Shown in pieces: positions 38,875-48,369 of a stretch of 64,000 nt of DNA (its first letter is position 1; each line of letters begins with the position of its first letter). The notes beneath the pieces were generated by a model. The model searched no databases. It worked only from the letters and a program-made list of their open reading frames with translations, and was not told where the DNA came from. Source of the DNA: Ekhidna sp051379705 (GTDB lineage Bacteria > Bacteroidota > Bacteroidia > Cytophagales > Cyclobacteriaceae); contig NZ_CP179868.1 in the NCBI RefSeq assembly GCF_051379705.1, forward strand, positions 3,720,001 through 3,784,000, read 5' to 3'. The translations under genes were made by a program, and so were the position numbers.

Positions 38875-41034
38875 ATGAACGTAATTACTAAAACCTTCCA
38901 ACTATCGGACGGCAGGGAAGTATCCATTGAAACAGGAAAGCTTGCAAAGCAGGCAGATGGATCTGTTGTTGTTAGTATGGGAAAAGCCAAACTCTTGGCA
39001 ACCGTGGTTTCATCAAAAGAAGCCAAAGAGGGCGTGGATTTCTTGCCACTCTCTGTAGACTATCAAGAAAAATTCGCAGGCGCTGGAAAAATTCCTGGCG
39101 GCTTTTTGAAAAGAGAAGGAAGACTATCTGACTATGAAGTACTAATCTGCCGATTAGTTGATAGAGCTTTACGACCACTTTTTCCTTCCGACTATCATGC
39201 AGATACACAGGTATTTATATCACTTATCTCTGTTGATAAGGATGTCATGCCTGATTCGTTAGCAGCACTGGCAGCATCTGCAGCTCTTTCAGTTTCAGAT
39301 ATACCATTCGATGGGCCTATTTCTGAAGTACGTGTTATCAAAATAGATGGAGAATATAAGGTTAATCCTTCCCCTGAGGAAAGAGACCTGTCAACTTTAG
39401 ATTTAATAGTAGCAGGAACCGCTGACAACATCATGATGGTTGAAGGGGAGTCCAAAGAAGTGGATGAGTCTGAAATGCTTGAAGGCATTAAGATTGCTCA
39501 TGAAGAAATAAAGGTTCAATGTGCTGTTCAATTGGAAATGGCTAAAGAAGCTGGAACAACTGAAAAACGTACTTTCGATCATGAACCAAAGGATGAGGAG
39601 CTAAAAGCTTCAATGCATAAGGCAGTATATCAAAAGTTATATGATGTAGCCGCAAAGAAGAATCCTAACAAATCAGAAAGAAAAGAAGCTTTCAAAGCAG
39701 TATATGATGAGTACATCGAACAATTCTCTGAGGAGCAATTGGAAGAGATGAACGACTTCTTACTTGGAAAGTATTTCCACGATATTGAAAAAGAAGCAAT
39801 AAGAAACTTTGTTCTTGATTCTCAGGAACGAATTGATGGTAGAAAGCCGGACGAGATCAGACCAATTTGGTCTGAAGCAGATTATCTTCCTTCAGCTCAT
39901 GGATCAGCTGTGTTCACTAGAGGTGAAACTCAATCATTGACATCAGTAACGCTTGGTACTAAGCTTGATGAGCAAATGATCGACGGAGCGATGTTCTCTG
40001 GCTACAACAAATTCATACTGCACTATAACTTCCCAGGCTTTTCTACCGGTGAAGTAAGACCAAATAGAGGTCCCGGACGTAGAGAAGTTGGTCACGGAAA
40101 CCTTGCAATGCGAGCACTTAAGCCGATGATCCCTTCTGAGGACGAAGGAAATCCATACACGATCCGTGTTGTATCCGATATTTTGGAATCAAATGGTTCA
40201 TCTTCGATGGCGACAGTTTGTGCAGGTACACTTGCACTTATGGATGCCGGGATCAAATTGAAACGTCCTGTTTCTGGAATTGCTATGGGAATGATTTCTG
40301 ATAGCGAATCAGGAAAGTACGCCATCCTATCGGATATTCTTGGCGATGAAGATCATCTAGGAGATATGGACTTCAAAGTTACTGGTACCAGCGAAGGTAT
40401 TACAGCATGTCAGATGGATATCAAAGTGGATGGATTGTCTTATGATGTACTTTCACAAGCGCTAGAGCAAGCAAAAAAAGGAAGACTTCATATACTGGGT
40501 GAAATGGCTAAGACGATTACTGAGCCTCGTGCTCAACTGAAGTCACATGCACCGAGAATGGAGCAGTTGAGAATTGATAGAGAGTTAATTGGAGCTGTGA
40601 TTGGACCAGGTGGAAAAATCATTCAGGAAATTCAAAAAGAGTCAGGTGCAACTGTCAATATTGAAGAGGATGAGAAAGGTGGCAAAGTGAGCATCTTCGC
40701 AGTTGATGGAGATTCGCTTGACAATGCTATGGCACGAATCAAAGCAATCGTACAACAACCAGAAGTTGGAGAAGTATACGATGGCAAAGTGAAGTCAATA
40801 ATGCCATTCGGAGCCTTTGTAGAATTCCTTCCGGGTAAAGATGGATTGCTTCATATTTCTGAGATCAAATGGGAGCGTGTAGAAAACGTTGCTGATGTGA
40901 TGGAAGAAGGAGAAGAGATCAAGGTGAAACTTATTGATATTGATAAGCGAACAGGAAAATTCAAGCTTTCACGAAAAGTACTTTTACCTCGACCTCCAAG
41001 GGAAGAGAAGGAGGTAGAAAAAACCGAAGAGTAA
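38875..41034 (+). CDS. pnp: Polyribonucleotide nucleotidyltransferase (PNPase)
   Basis: The 719-residue protein has two RNase PH domains (about 10-230 and 310-540, the second with 'FSTGEVRPNRGPGRREVGHGNLAMRAL'). A KH domain at about 555-615 contains 'IGAVIGPGGKIIQEIQKESG', and an S1 domain at about 620-690 reads 'GEVYDGKVKSIMPFGAFVEFLPGKDGLLHISEI'. Length and order match the family. It degrades RNA from the 3' end using phosphate in the cytoplasm. It follows rpsO in the conserved order, with its own promoter presumably in the 80-base gap. Confidence 0.97.
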   Translation: MNVITKTFQLSDGREVSIETGKLAKQADGSVVVSMGKAKLLATVVSSKEAKEGVDFLPLSVDYQEKFAGAGKIPGGFLKREGRLSDYEVLICRLVDRALRPLFPSDYHADTQVFISLISVDKDVMPDSLAALAASAALSVSDIPFDGPISEVRVIKIDGEYKVNPSPEERDLSTLDLIVAGTADNIMMVEGESKEVDESEMLEGIKIAHEEIKVQCAVQLEMAKEAGTTEKRTFDHEPKDEELKASMHKAVYQKLYDVAAKKNPNKSERKEAFKAVYDEYIEQFSEEQLEEMNDFLLGKYFHDIEKEAIRNFVLDSQERIDGRKPDEIRPIWSEADYLPSAHGSAVFTRGETQSLTSVTLGTKLDEQMIDGAMFSGYNKFILHYNFPGFSTGEVRPNRGPGRREVGHGNLAMRALKPMIPSEDEGNPYTIRVVSDILESNGSSSMATVCAGTLALMDAGIKLKRPVSGIAMGMISDSESGKYAILSDILGDEDHLGDMDFKVTGTSEGITACQMDIKVDGLSYDVLSQALEQAKKGRLHILGEMAKTITEPRAQLKSHAPRMEQLRIDRELIGAVIGPGGKIIQEIQKESGATVNIEEDEKGGKVSIFAVDGDSLDNAMARIKAIVQQPEVGEVYDGKVKSIMPFGAFVEFLPGKDGLLHISEIKWERVENVADVMEEGEEIKVKLIDIDKRTGKFKLSRKVLLPRPPREEKEVEKTEE

Positions 41035-41088
41035 GCTAAAGGACACTTTAGATTTTTTATAAGCCCTTGTGGCACAAAAGCTAATAAG

Positions 41089-41118
41089 ATGGTGTTCTGC
41101 TAAGAGCACCATTTTTTT
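41089..41118 (+). terminator. Rho-independent terminator of pnp
   Basis: ATGGTGTTCT and AGAGCACCAT form a ten-pair stem with one G-T pair around GCTA, followed by a seven-T run. Confidence 0.88.
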
Positions 41119-41142
41119 GTAAAAGAGATTATAAATAAAGAT

Positions 41143-42093
41143 ATGTCAACAGAAAGAGTAAAAGTATTAATCATTGGTTCTGGACCAGCTGGATTTACAG
41201 CTGCTGTATATGCAGCGAGAGCAGGTATGAAACCAGTTTTGTATCAAGGCGGCCAGCCTGGCGGTCAGCTTACCATCACCAATGATGTAGAAAACTATCC
41301 TGGATATCCGGAAGGAGTAATGGGGCCACAAATGATGGTTGATTTCCAGAAACAAGCTGAGAGGTTCGGCACTGATGTACGAAGCGGAATGATAACATCT
41401 GTCGATTTCAGCGGATGGCCACATAAAGTAACAGTGGATGAAAAAACTGAGATAGAAGCAGAATCAGTGATTATCTCCACAGGAGCTTCAGCCAAATGGC
41501 TAGGTCTTGAAAGTGAGCAACGATTGAACGGTAAAGGTGTGTCAGCGTGCGCAGTGTGTGATGGTTTCTTCTTTAGGGGACAGGATGTTGTAATTGTTGG
41601 GGCAGGAGATACAGCGGCCGAAGAAGCCAGTTATCTTTCAAAAATTGTAAATAAAGTATACATGTTGGTTAGACGTGATGAAATGCGCGCTTCCAAAATC
41701 ATGCAGCAACGGGTGAAGAATGCACCAAACATTGAAATTCTTTGGAATACAGAGACAAGTGAAGTATTGGGAGATGAAGAGGTCAATGGAGTGAAAGTAA
41801 GGAATACTCAGACAGGGGAGGAGAGAGTAATAGATGCTCAGGGATTTTTTGTCGCAATTGGTCACAAGCCAAATACTGACATATTTAAGGGCTGGCTTGA
41901 TATGGATGATCAAGGCTACATTAAGACTATCCCTGGAACTTCTAAAACAAATATCTCAGGTGTGTTTGCAACTGGGGATGCTCAAGATAAAATATATCGC
42001 CAGGCGGTTACTGCTGCCGGAAGCGGATGTATGGGAGCTCTTGATGCTGAAAAGTGGATTGCTGAAAAAGAAGTAGAAATGCTAGAAGCATAG
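41143..42093 (+). CDS. trxB: Thioredoxin reductase
   Basis: The 316-residue flavoprotein has the FAD motif 'GSGPAGFTAAVYAARAG' near the start, the redox pair in 'SACAVCDGFFF' at about 132-142, the NADPH motif 'GAGDTAAEEASYLS' and the C-terminal FAD contact 'GVFATGDAQDKIYRQAVTAAGSGC'. Length matches the family. It passes electrons from NADPH to thioredoxin in the cytoplasm. It is monocistronic with a terminator on each side. In bacillithiol users some homologues act as bacillithiol disulfide reductases, but the CAVC pair argues for thioredoxin reductase. Confidence 0.95.
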   Translation: MSTERVKVLIIGSGPAGFTAAVYAARAGMKPVLYQGGQPGGQLTITNDVENYPGYPEGVMGPQMMVDFQKQAERFGTDVRSGMITSVDFSGWPHKVTVDEKTEIEAESVIISTGASAKWLGLESEQRLNGKGVSACAVCDGFFFRGQDVVIVGAGDTAAEEASYLSKIVNKVYMLVRRDEMRASKIMQQRVKNAPNIEILWNTETSEVLGDEEVNGVKVRNTQTGEERVIDAQGFFVAIGHKPNTDIFKGWLDMDDQGYIKTIPGTSKTNISGVFATGDAQDKIYRQAVTAAGSGCMGALDAEKWIAEKEVEMLEA

Positions 42094-42115
42094 TACGCTT
42101 CACAAGAAAAAATAG

Positions 42116-42144
42116 AAACCCTGAAGAAATTCAGGGTTTTTTTT
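42116..42144 (+). terminator. Rho-independent terminator of trxB
   Basis: AACCCTGAA and TTCAGGGTT pair around GAAA, followed by an eight-T run. Confidence 0.92.
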
Positions 42145-42334
42145 GTGCCCTAAAACCGATGCGTAGTATATGATTTAGCCTTAAAAATTGTCCAAATTGA
42201 TTTAGTAAACCAATTGTACACCTACTGATTTTGTGGCCATCCTACTGTTTAGATCAACTTGCAGAAGCAAATGAAAGAGTTCTTTAAAATTCTTCAAAGT
42301 TGTAAAGAAATATCACTGAAGGAGAAGTGCTACC

Positions 42335-42685
42335 ATGGAAATAAAATACAATGCCTTGTTAATTAAAGGATGGCTGATTCAAACCATTTCACCGATTGGG
42401 TGGAGTACACTGGTGGCGAGAGCTATGCCAGAATTATTGGAAGTCAATCCAAAATTTAGTGCCTACTATATTGGAAAAAGCACAAAGTGGGGAGCAGATG
42501 AAATGTTCGTTCTAAGATGGTATCTCTTAAGGATGTATAAAATGGATATGCCTGAACAAGTTTTGGATGAGGCAACATCTGTAAACACAAAGCTATGGGA
42601 TTTAGGAAGTTTTTCTTTTATGGAAGGCACTCAAGCGAATTTTAAGAGCATTAGAGCTCAGCTAAGGAATTTTTTTAAACTATAA
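42335..42685 (+). CDS. Unknown protein upstream of a globin gene (116 aa)
   Basis: The product is a soluble, mostly helical protein with many aromatic residues ('WSTLVARAMPELLEVNP', 'SAYYIGKSTKWGADEMFVLRWYLLRMYKMDM', 'NFKSIRAQLRNFFKL'). No known motif was recognised. It is followed 9 bases later by a globin gene on the same strand, so the two form a probable operon. It could serve the globin or share its stress response, but this is inference. Confidence 0.6.
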   Translation: MEIKYNALLIKGWLIQTISPIGWSTLVARAMPELLEVNPKFSAYYIGKSTKWGADEMFVLRWYLLRMYKMDMPEQVLDEATSVNTKLWDLGSFSFMEGTQANFKSIRAQLRNFFKL

Positions 42686-42694
42686 AATATAGAT

Positions 42695-43141
42695 ATGACA
42701 TCAGAACAAATTGAAGCGATTACTTCATCTTGGGAGAAAGTTTCACAAGAAAAGGATCTCATCACATGCTTCTATGGGAAGCTTTTTGAAATCGCACCGC
42801 AGACAAAACGTTATTTTCCACAAGACTTAACCAAGCAAAGTGAAAAATTGGCCTATACATTAGGGTTTGTTGTTGGAAATCTCGATCGTCTTGAAGACAT
42901 TAAAGAAGCTGTTGAAGATCTTGGTAGAACACATCGTAAGCTTAAGATTAAAGATGAGGAATATGGTTATGTAAAAGAGGCACTTTTAATTACAATAGAT
43001 GAAGCGATTGAAGGAGATAACACTACCGCTTTGCAGGCCTGGGATAGTGCTCTGAGTTATATTGCTGGGGTTATGATCAATGCGCCTGATCAGCGAAAGG
43101 TGAGAAAAAGATCACTATTCAAAAGACTATTCAATAAATAG
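42695..43141 (+). CDS. Single-domain globin
   Basis: The 148-residue protein follows the globin fold used by flavohemoglobin N-termini and single-domain haemoglobins: 'ITSSWEKVSQEKDLITCFYGKLFEIAPQTKRYFP' gives the A-C helices and CD corner, and 'VEDLGRTHRKLKIKDEEYGYV' the F helix with proximal H80. The distal region 'LAYTLGFVVGNLDRLE' lacks an obvious distal histidine. There is no reductase domain. A role in binding oxygen or nitric oxide is likely. It ends with a basic tail (RKVRKRSLFKRLF). Confidence 0.82.
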   Translation: MTSEQIEAITSSWEKVSQEKDLITCFYGKLFEIAPQTKRYFPQDLTKQSEKLAYTLGFVVGNLDRLEDIKEAVEDLGRTHRKLKIKDEEYGYVKEALLITIDEAIEGDNTTALQAWDSALSYIAGVMINAPDQRKVRKRSLFKRLFNK

Positions 43142-43176
43142 TGATTGTATTTTCTGCCAATAATGTGCGGCGATAA

Positions 43177-44172
43177 TTATTTAGGCAGAATCAATAATCC
43201 GGCCGCTCCGGCCGCAATGTAGATTTCGGTATTACTTACCGCTATTGATGTAGGGATACTACCATCCGTGAACAAACTTGTCGTACTTACCGTAGGAGGA
43301 TTGCTTATATCTGAAAGATCGACTGTTACTAGCGTAGGGATTTCTCCTTGATAGCCTATCACATAGGCTATGTTATCATCAATAGCAAGGGAAATCCCAC
43401 TGATACCGATATCTATGTTTGAATTAGATCCAAATATGTGACCCTCGATCAAGTTTATAATAGTCAATCCACCTCCGTGGGCAACAATTAAGTTGTCATT
43501 ATAAATTGCAGTTTGAATTGGAAAACCTACAGGTGCCGTAACACCAGTGGTGATTCCTGACTCTAGAATTCGCAGTTCAGATAGAATAAATGGTATTTGT
43601 AATCGATCGCCGATATATAAAGATGTAACCCCAAATCCATTGACCCCACCATCAAAGTCAGTTGAGATGAATGCTGCTTGGCCATCATCGGATAGCAATA
43701 CATCTGGGTGACCTCTGTCGCGCCCAAAAGACACAGCTCCGAAAATCTTTCCTTTGCTTGAATACTTGAATCGATTTAGAAATGTTGTACCTCCGGAAAC
43801 AACTAAGTTTCCATTAGAGGCCGAAACTCCATTAAACGGACCTCCTTCCACGGCTATCGGATCTGCAACTAAGCTCGTATTGATTCCATCAAATGAAAAA
43901 ACGGCTATATAATCTCTTCCTCTTGAATCAAGCACGAATATGAGGTTACCATCCATGTCAAAATCATCAATACTATTCATTCCTTGTGGTGGGAATACTT
44001 GGGTAATGATTTCTCCTGTATTTACGTTGGAAATAATGAGTCCTCCTTCTCCGTAGGCAGTCATCAATAAATTGTCAAATATCCTAACAACGCCAGGAGT
44101 ATGATTGGGAACGTCATATGATTCTTTGCATCCTAGGATTATAAGTAATAGGAGAGTTACTATATATCTCAT
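43177..44172 (-). CDS. Beta-propeller lipoprotein (LVIVD-repeat type)
   Basis: The 331-residue protein has a lipobox 'LLLIILGCKES' (C15), then repeated propeller-like strands: 'VVRIFDNLLMTAYGEGGLIISNVNTGEI', 'TAIYNDNLIVAHGGGLTIINLIEG' and 'VTVDLSDISNPPTVSTTSLF'. The last resembles the LVIVD repeat of Bacteroidota surface proteins. The C-terminus reads 'IYIAAGAAGLLILPK'. It is likely attached to the outer membrane. Function unknown. It is convergent with the globin gene. Confidence 0.75.
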   Translation of the reverse strand: MRYIVTLLLLIILGCKESYDVPNHTPGVVRIFDNLLMTAYGEGGLIISNVNTGEIITQVFPPQGMNSIDDFDMDGNLIFVLDSRGRDYIAVFSFDGINTSLVADPIAVEGGPFNGVSASNGNLVVSGGTTFLNRFKYSSKGKIFGAVSFGRDRGHPDVLLSDDGQAAFISTDFDGGVNGFGVTSLYIGDRLQIPFILSELRILESGITTGVTAPVGFPIQTAIYNDNLIVAHGGGLTIINLIEGHIFGSNSNIDIGISGISLAIDDNIAYVIGYQGEIPTLVTVDLSDISNPPTVSTTSLFTDGSIPTSIAVSNTEIYIAAGAAGLLILPK

Positions 44173-44254
44173 AAGTCAAAGGTATTATGATTAACTATGA
44201 TTTGAATGTCACCCCTGTGACGCCTGAGATCATTTTACCTTTATACATTTGAGT

Positions 44255-44845
44255 ATGAAAAAGAATGTTGCACTTTTTATGTTTTGTCTTACTTCATTTA
44301 TGCAATTGACTGCCCAAGAAATTGCAGCCTATGAGATAAGTTTCAATAAGCTAGATAAAGAAGATGCGTTTATAATTTCGCCCTCATTGAGATTTGATTT
44401 TAATGACCATGGATGGAGCGTTGGACCTGCTTTGCTTTACTCTTTTGGCGATCAAATTGCTGAACGAACCCCTCTAAAGCTCACCGGTTTAGCGTTCGGA
44501 TATGAAAATTACATTCATGGAAGACAGGCCAAGTGGAACATGTTTCATTCATTCGATTTTATCGTACAGAGGATAAAGGATGTACAGAACTCGCAGGTAT
44601 TTGATGTTAATTCAAATTCTTTCATAGTGAATGAGATTGAGCAAATTGACAATAATATGTTTCTTAGCGCAAGTGCAGGTATTCTTCTAAAATTGAACAG
44701 TAAGTTGAATATTACTCAAACAATAGGGATTGGGGCAAATGCCATATTCCGAAACACAACTTCTAGTTTTGAAGAATTTAGTGATGTTTTTCTAAACCAG
44801 CAATGGTCATTGAAAACAGGAATTAGATATCGAATAAATGAGTAG
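44255..44845 (+). CDS. Probable small outer-membrane beta-barrel protein
   Basis: From ATG 44255 the product is 196 residues with a signal peptide (KKNVALFMFCLTSFMQLTAQE). The mature part alternates polar and hydrophobic residues in strands typical of eight- to ten-stranded barrels, for example 'GWSVGPALLYSFGDQ', 'LTGLAFGYENYIH', 'NITQTIGIGANAIFR', ending 'WSLKTGIRYRINE' with a polar last residue rather than the usual phenylalanine. No specific family. The stop lies four bases from that of the convergent patatin gene. Confidence 0.6.
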   Translation: MKKNVALFMFCLTSFMQLTAQEIAAYEISFNKLDKEDAFIISPSLRFDFNDHGWSVGPALLYSFGDQIAERTPLKLTGLAFGYENYIHGRQAKWNMFHSFDFIVQRIKDVQNSQVFDVNSNSFIVNEIEQIDNNMFLSASAGILLKLNSKLNITQTIGIGANAIFRNTTSSFEEFSDVFLNQQWSLKTGIRYRINE

Positions 44846-44848
44846 CTT

Positions 44849-45616
44849 CTAAAGATCTATTTCTAATTCTTTTGCAAATTTATAGCCAATCTCAAAAATC
44901 TCTTCAGCGTGTTTTGTGTCCATAATATCATAGTTACACAAATCAAGAGGTTCAATAAAAATATCGCATTGGCTTTCTAGCTCCTCTTTACTTCTGTTAA
45001 CTGCCAGTTGAAACATTCGAGATGATACCTGAATTAGACTAGTTAACTCATCAATTTCCTGAATGGGGCTGATGCTTACTCCAATTACCTTTTCACATTT
45101 ATTCTTTAAAACTTTGATAGGGACATTATCAAAGATTCCTCCATCTGAATAAAGCTTTCCATTGAGTTTTACGGGGCTAAATAAAACAGGAATGGATGCT
45201 GATGCTTGAACTATATCTGCGATAGGCCCTTCAGTCATATACTCTGGTTTTCCATCAAGCATATTGCTTACGCAAACAATTAGAGGTATGTCTAAATCTT
45301 CAAGTTTTTCAACAGGAATTTTTTTTAAAAGCCCGGATTTCATTTTAGACGAACTAAGCAAACCTGTTTTTGGTAGGTTAAATTCAGAAATTCCAGTGAA
45401 CTTATATTGCTTGATTATATCAAAAGCTTCCTTAGGTGAATGACCAGAGGCAATAAATGCTCCAGCTATTGCTCCAGCACTTACTCCTGATATAATATCT
45501 GGCCTTATATCTTTTTCGTATAGCGCCTGAAAGATGCCCAAATGTGCAAAGCCTCGTGCTCCACCACCCCCGAGTGCAATTCCTAATTGATATTTTTTTT
45601 CACTATTACTAATCAT
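44849..45616 (-). CDS. Patatin-like phospholipase
   Basis: From ATG 45616 the product is 255 residues. A longer frame to 45676 would run into the terminator of the upstream operon. It has the patatin oxyanion loop 'LGIALGGGGARGFAHLGI', the nucleophile elbow 'ISGVSAGAIAGAF' (serine of G-x-S-x-G) and the aspartate of the catalytic dyad in 'LYSDGGIFDNVP' (DGG). This matches RssA/YlbK-type bacterial patatins, cytosolic or membrane-associated lipid acyl hydrolases. The substrate is not known. Confidence 0.9.
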   Translation of the reverse strand: MISNSEKKYQLGIALGGGGARGFAHLGIFQALYEKDIRPDIISGVSAGAIAGAFIASGHSPKEAFDIIKQYKFTGISEFNLPKTGLLSSSKMKSGLLKKIPVEKLEDLDIPLIVCVSNMLDGKPEYMTEGPIADIVQASASIPVLFSPVKLNGKLYSDGGIFDNVPIKVLKNKCEKVIGVSISPIQEIDELTSLIQVSSRMFQLAVNRSKEELESQCDIFIEPLDLCNYDIMDTKHAEEIFEIGYKFAKELEIDL

Positions 45617-45653
45617 TCTTCTAAAATAGTGTACTGCATTGTTATGAAAATAA

Positions 45654-45682
45654 AACCCCTTGGAAAAGTATCCCAAGGGGTT
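45654..45682 (-). terminator. Terminator of the amidohydrolase operon
   Basis: AACCCCTTGG and CCAAGGGGTT form a ten-pair stem with a nine-base loop; on the minus strand a T-rich run follows. It lies 25 bases after the stop of the last amidohydrolase gene and supports the short start of the patatin gene. Confidence 0.85.
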
Positions 45683-45706
45683 CAGTTATTGTAGTTATTT
45701 CAAACT

Positions 45707-47002
45707 TTATTTCTCAACTCCTGGAGCTCTATTTAGGTATTCTTCATAGAGCTGTGTATGTCTGCTGATCATTGGAATATTCCAACCTTTGATAAACACA
45801 TATTTCACTTGAGTTTTGGTTTCAAATGGATCACCATCGGTAACAAATAAGTTAGCGACTTTACCTTTCTCAATTGATCCATACATATCTGCTACACCAA
45901 AAATCTCTGCTGGATTAATAGTTACGGCTTTTAAAGCTTCTTCTTTACCCATTCCATATGCTGCAGCAAAGCCGGCATGATATGGAAGATTTCGAGCATT
46001 TTCTACTTCATTGGTACGAATAGCCACTTTTACTCCTGCTTTTTGTAATGCTCCAGCATTGGCATATGGACGGTCGTAACGATCATAATTTCTGGTTGGA
46101 TTGCTCAAAACTGGGCCTGTAATCACAGGTATTCCAGCTTCAGCTATCTCATCAGCAACTCTCCATCCCTCAGATACACCACAAAGGATAGCATTCGCGC
46201 CACTTTCATCGATCCACTTAATCGCTTCCATGATGTCTTTGGATGAATTTACGTTGACCAGCAACTTCATTTCACCTCGCACTACAGGAAGTAGTGCTTC
46301 CATTTCAGGATAGTATGGCTGCTCTTTTCCATTGGTAGCCGAGTCAATCTTGTGGAATTGTACCGCTTTGGCCCACACATCGTTTAGTTGCTCCAATGCT
46401 TTCTCAGCAGCTTTCTTGATGTCCTCATCAGATCTTCTGTCCCATCGTCCTCTTCTACCGGTTGCAGGGAAATTTAAAACAACTCCCTTGAACCCGGCAT
46501 ACATCTGATCGGGCGTGTATCCATGTAAATCAATCAACGCTGCAGTTCCCGGAAACAAGCCTCCGGATGGAAGGGTGAGCACTGTAGTTACACCATTCAC
46601 ACGAGTTACCGGGTGAATTGCAGAGCTTGGATTTACCGCGGTTAATGCCTGGATATGAGGAATGACTTCTCCGATCTCATTATTGTCTCTGGTTCGAGGA
46701 TCAGAGCTTACTTCAATGAGTCCAACTTGTGTTCCGGCATCAATCATTCCAGGGTAGATGGTCATGCCTGAACAGTCAATTGTTTTTGCCCCTTGAGGGA
46801 CGGTCACGTTGGATCCAACTTCAGCGATTTTGCCATCGGAAATTATTACGGTTCCATTTTGGATGGTTCCGTTTGTTACTGTTTCTATAGTTGCATTAGT
46901 TAATGCAAAGGTGCCCGTCTCTGCACTTGGAATCTGACCGAAGGCTACTCCGGCTAAAACGACAAGTACTAAGGTCAATGTGTTTTTTATGTTCTTTATC
47001 AT
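45707..47002 (-). CDS. Amidohydrolase-like protein lacking the metal-binding HxH
   Basis: The 431-residue exported protein (signal peptide to about residue 22, ending 'GVAFGQ') keeps the amidohydrolase frame: the N-terminal composite sandwich, 'TIYPGMIDAGTQVGL' at the first strand of the barrel, 'PAEIFGVADMYGSIEKGKVANLFV' at the end. Where active members read PGxIDxHxH, this has D-A-G-T-Q, so both first metal ligands are missing, and no HxH or HCH is found further on. It is therefore probably a pseudoenzyme that supports the neighbour. It is third in a three-gene operon. Confidence 0.85.
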   Translation of the reverse strand: MIKNIKNTLTLVLVVLAGVAFGQIPSAETGTFALTNATIETVTNGTIQNGTVIISDGKIAEVGSNVTVPQGAKTIDCSGMTIYPGMIDAGTQVGLIEVSSDPRTRDNNEIGEVIPHIQALTAVNPSSAIHPVTRVNGVTTVLTLPSGGLFPGTAALIDLHGYTPDQMYAGFKGVVLNFPATGRRGRWDRRSDEDIKKAAEKALEQLNDVWAKAVQFHKIDSATNGKEQPYYPEMEALLPVVRGEMKLLVNVNSSKDIMEAIKWIDESGANAILCGVSEGWRVADEIAEAGIPVITGPVLSNPTRNYDRYDRPYANAGALQKAGVKVAIRTNEVENARNLPYHAGFAAAYGMGKEEALKAVTINPAEIFGVADMYGSIEKGKVANLFVTDGDPFETKTQVKYVFIKGWNIPMISRHTQLYEEYLNRAPGVEK

Positions 47003-47008
47003 GATATC

Positions 47009-48361
47009 TTATTTATCAGTGAACAAAAATTCTGTATTCGCCATGCATCGATCGTGATCTTCGGCTTCCCAAAATGTCACATCAATTTTTTCTTCCGGAT
47101 CTGGATAGAGACGCATGTCAGCTGAGTCGTTTTCTCGATCGAAACGAACCATCCCATCAACAACTGTAATCATTGGGATTGCATAAATGGATAGTGGGTG
47201 ATTCTTGAAAATCGCCACATCACCTTCTTTTCCTTCTTCCAAAGATCCTACTCGGTCAGCAATGCCGAGTTGCTTGGCAGGGTTAATGGTGATAAGTGAA
47301 AGCGCTTCATCATTAGTCAATCCACCATATTTTTGAGACTTGGCGGCCTCATGGTACAGGTGACGAATAAGTTCACCAGAATCTGAATTGATCGAAGTGG
47401 TTACACCATTCTTAGTAAGAATAGCTGCATTGTAAGCTGTGCTATAATACACTTCAAATTTGTACGCCCACCAGTCAGCAAATACAGATGCACCAGCACC
47501 AAACTTGGCCAGCTCAGGAGCTACTTTAAAACCTTCGTTTACATGCTGAAACACTAGTTTATCTATTCCAAAATCTTCACAAACCTGCATAAGCATATAA
47601 ATCTCATCTGCACGATATGAATGACAATGTATGATGATGTCACCACGTAGAATGTCAGCGAGTGTTTCCATCCTTAAATCATAAGCTGGAGCTTTCCCTT
47701 TAAATCGTTTGTCGTTCTTTTTTGCATTATACTTATCCCAGGCAGCCATGTATTCCTTAGCCTTCTGAAAAGAACTTCTAATTACATGTTCAACACCCAT
47801 CCGTGTACGAGGTTGGATGCCATTTCCACTTCCATGTACTCTTGTTGGATTTTCTCCTAAAGCAAATTTGATTGTACGCGGAGCACCTGCCATTCTCATT
47901 TTTTCAGGATCGATCTCTCCATATCGAAACTTCACCGTTTCACATTGTCCGCCAATAGCATTGGCAGATCCGTGCATCGCGTGCGCGGATGTCACTCCGC
48001 CAGCTAATGCCTGATAGATGCCAACATCCAATGGATCCAATGCATCACCTACCCAAACTTCAGCAGTAACAGGATTGGTTGCTTCGTTTACAGCATCTAA
48101 TGCTAGATGTGAGTGCGCATCTATGATTCCTGGCATTACGAACATGTCAGTAGCATCGATAGTTTTTGCTCCACTGGGAGCGCTTAGTCCTTTGCCGATT
48201 TTCGATATTTTACCATCTCTTATCAGGACATCTGTATCGTTAAGTGTACCATTGGTGATAGTCAAAACCGTTCCACCTTTAATAAGTACACTGCCTTTTT
48301 CCTGAGCGGCCACAAAGGTGACAGTCAACAATATGGCTATGATTATATTTATTTTCTTCAT
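47009..48361 (-). CDS. Amidohydrolase family protein with intact metal site
   Basis: The 450-residue exported protein (signal peptide 'KINIIIAILLTVTFVAAQE') has the complete amidohydrolase set: 'MPGIIDAHSHLALDA' with the HxH pair, 'DIIIHCHSYRADEI', 'LVFQHVNEGFKVAPEL' and 'TTSINSDSGELIRH' with the catalytic aspartate. It resembles imidazolonepropionase-like / prolidase-type periplasmic amidohydrolases of Bacteroidota. It is the only one of the three paralogues likely to be active. The genes are 6 and 8 bases apart, so a joint complex is plausible. Substrate unknown, perhaps a peptide or cyclic amide. Confidence 0.88.
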   Translation of the reverse strand: MKKINIIIAILLTVTFVAAQEKGSVLIKGGTVLTITNGTLNDTDVLIRDGKISKIGKGLSAPSGAKTIDATDMFVMPGIIDAHSHLALDAVNEATNPVTAEVWVGDALDPLDVGIYQALAGGVTSAHAMHGSANAIGGQCETVKFRYGEIDPEKMRMAGAPRTIKFALGENPTRVHGSGNGIQPRTRMGVEHVIRSSFQKAKEYMAAWDKYNAKKNDKRFKGKAPAYDLRMETLADILRGDIIIHCHSYRADEIYMLMQVCEDFGIDKLVFQHVNEGFKVAPELAKFGAGASVFADWWAYKFEVYYSTAYNAAILTKNGVTTSINSDSGELIRHLYHEAAKSQKYGGLTNDEALSLITINPAKQLGIADRVGSLEEGKEGDVAIFKNHPLSIYAIPMITVVDGMVRFDRENDSADMRLYPDPEEKIDVTFWEAEDHDRCMANTEFLFTDK

Positions 48362-48369
48362 GTTAAGTC

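Noticed and set aside
44244..44251. TACATTTG as a promoter of the beta-barrel gene
   Set aside because: It ends 3 bases before the ATG, so the transcript would start inside the codon; leaderless expression cannot be excluded but is not supported.
45617..45676. N-terminal extension of the patatin protein
   Set aside because: It would overlap the terminator of the upstream amidohydrolase operon, and the conserved domain begins right after the internal methionine.
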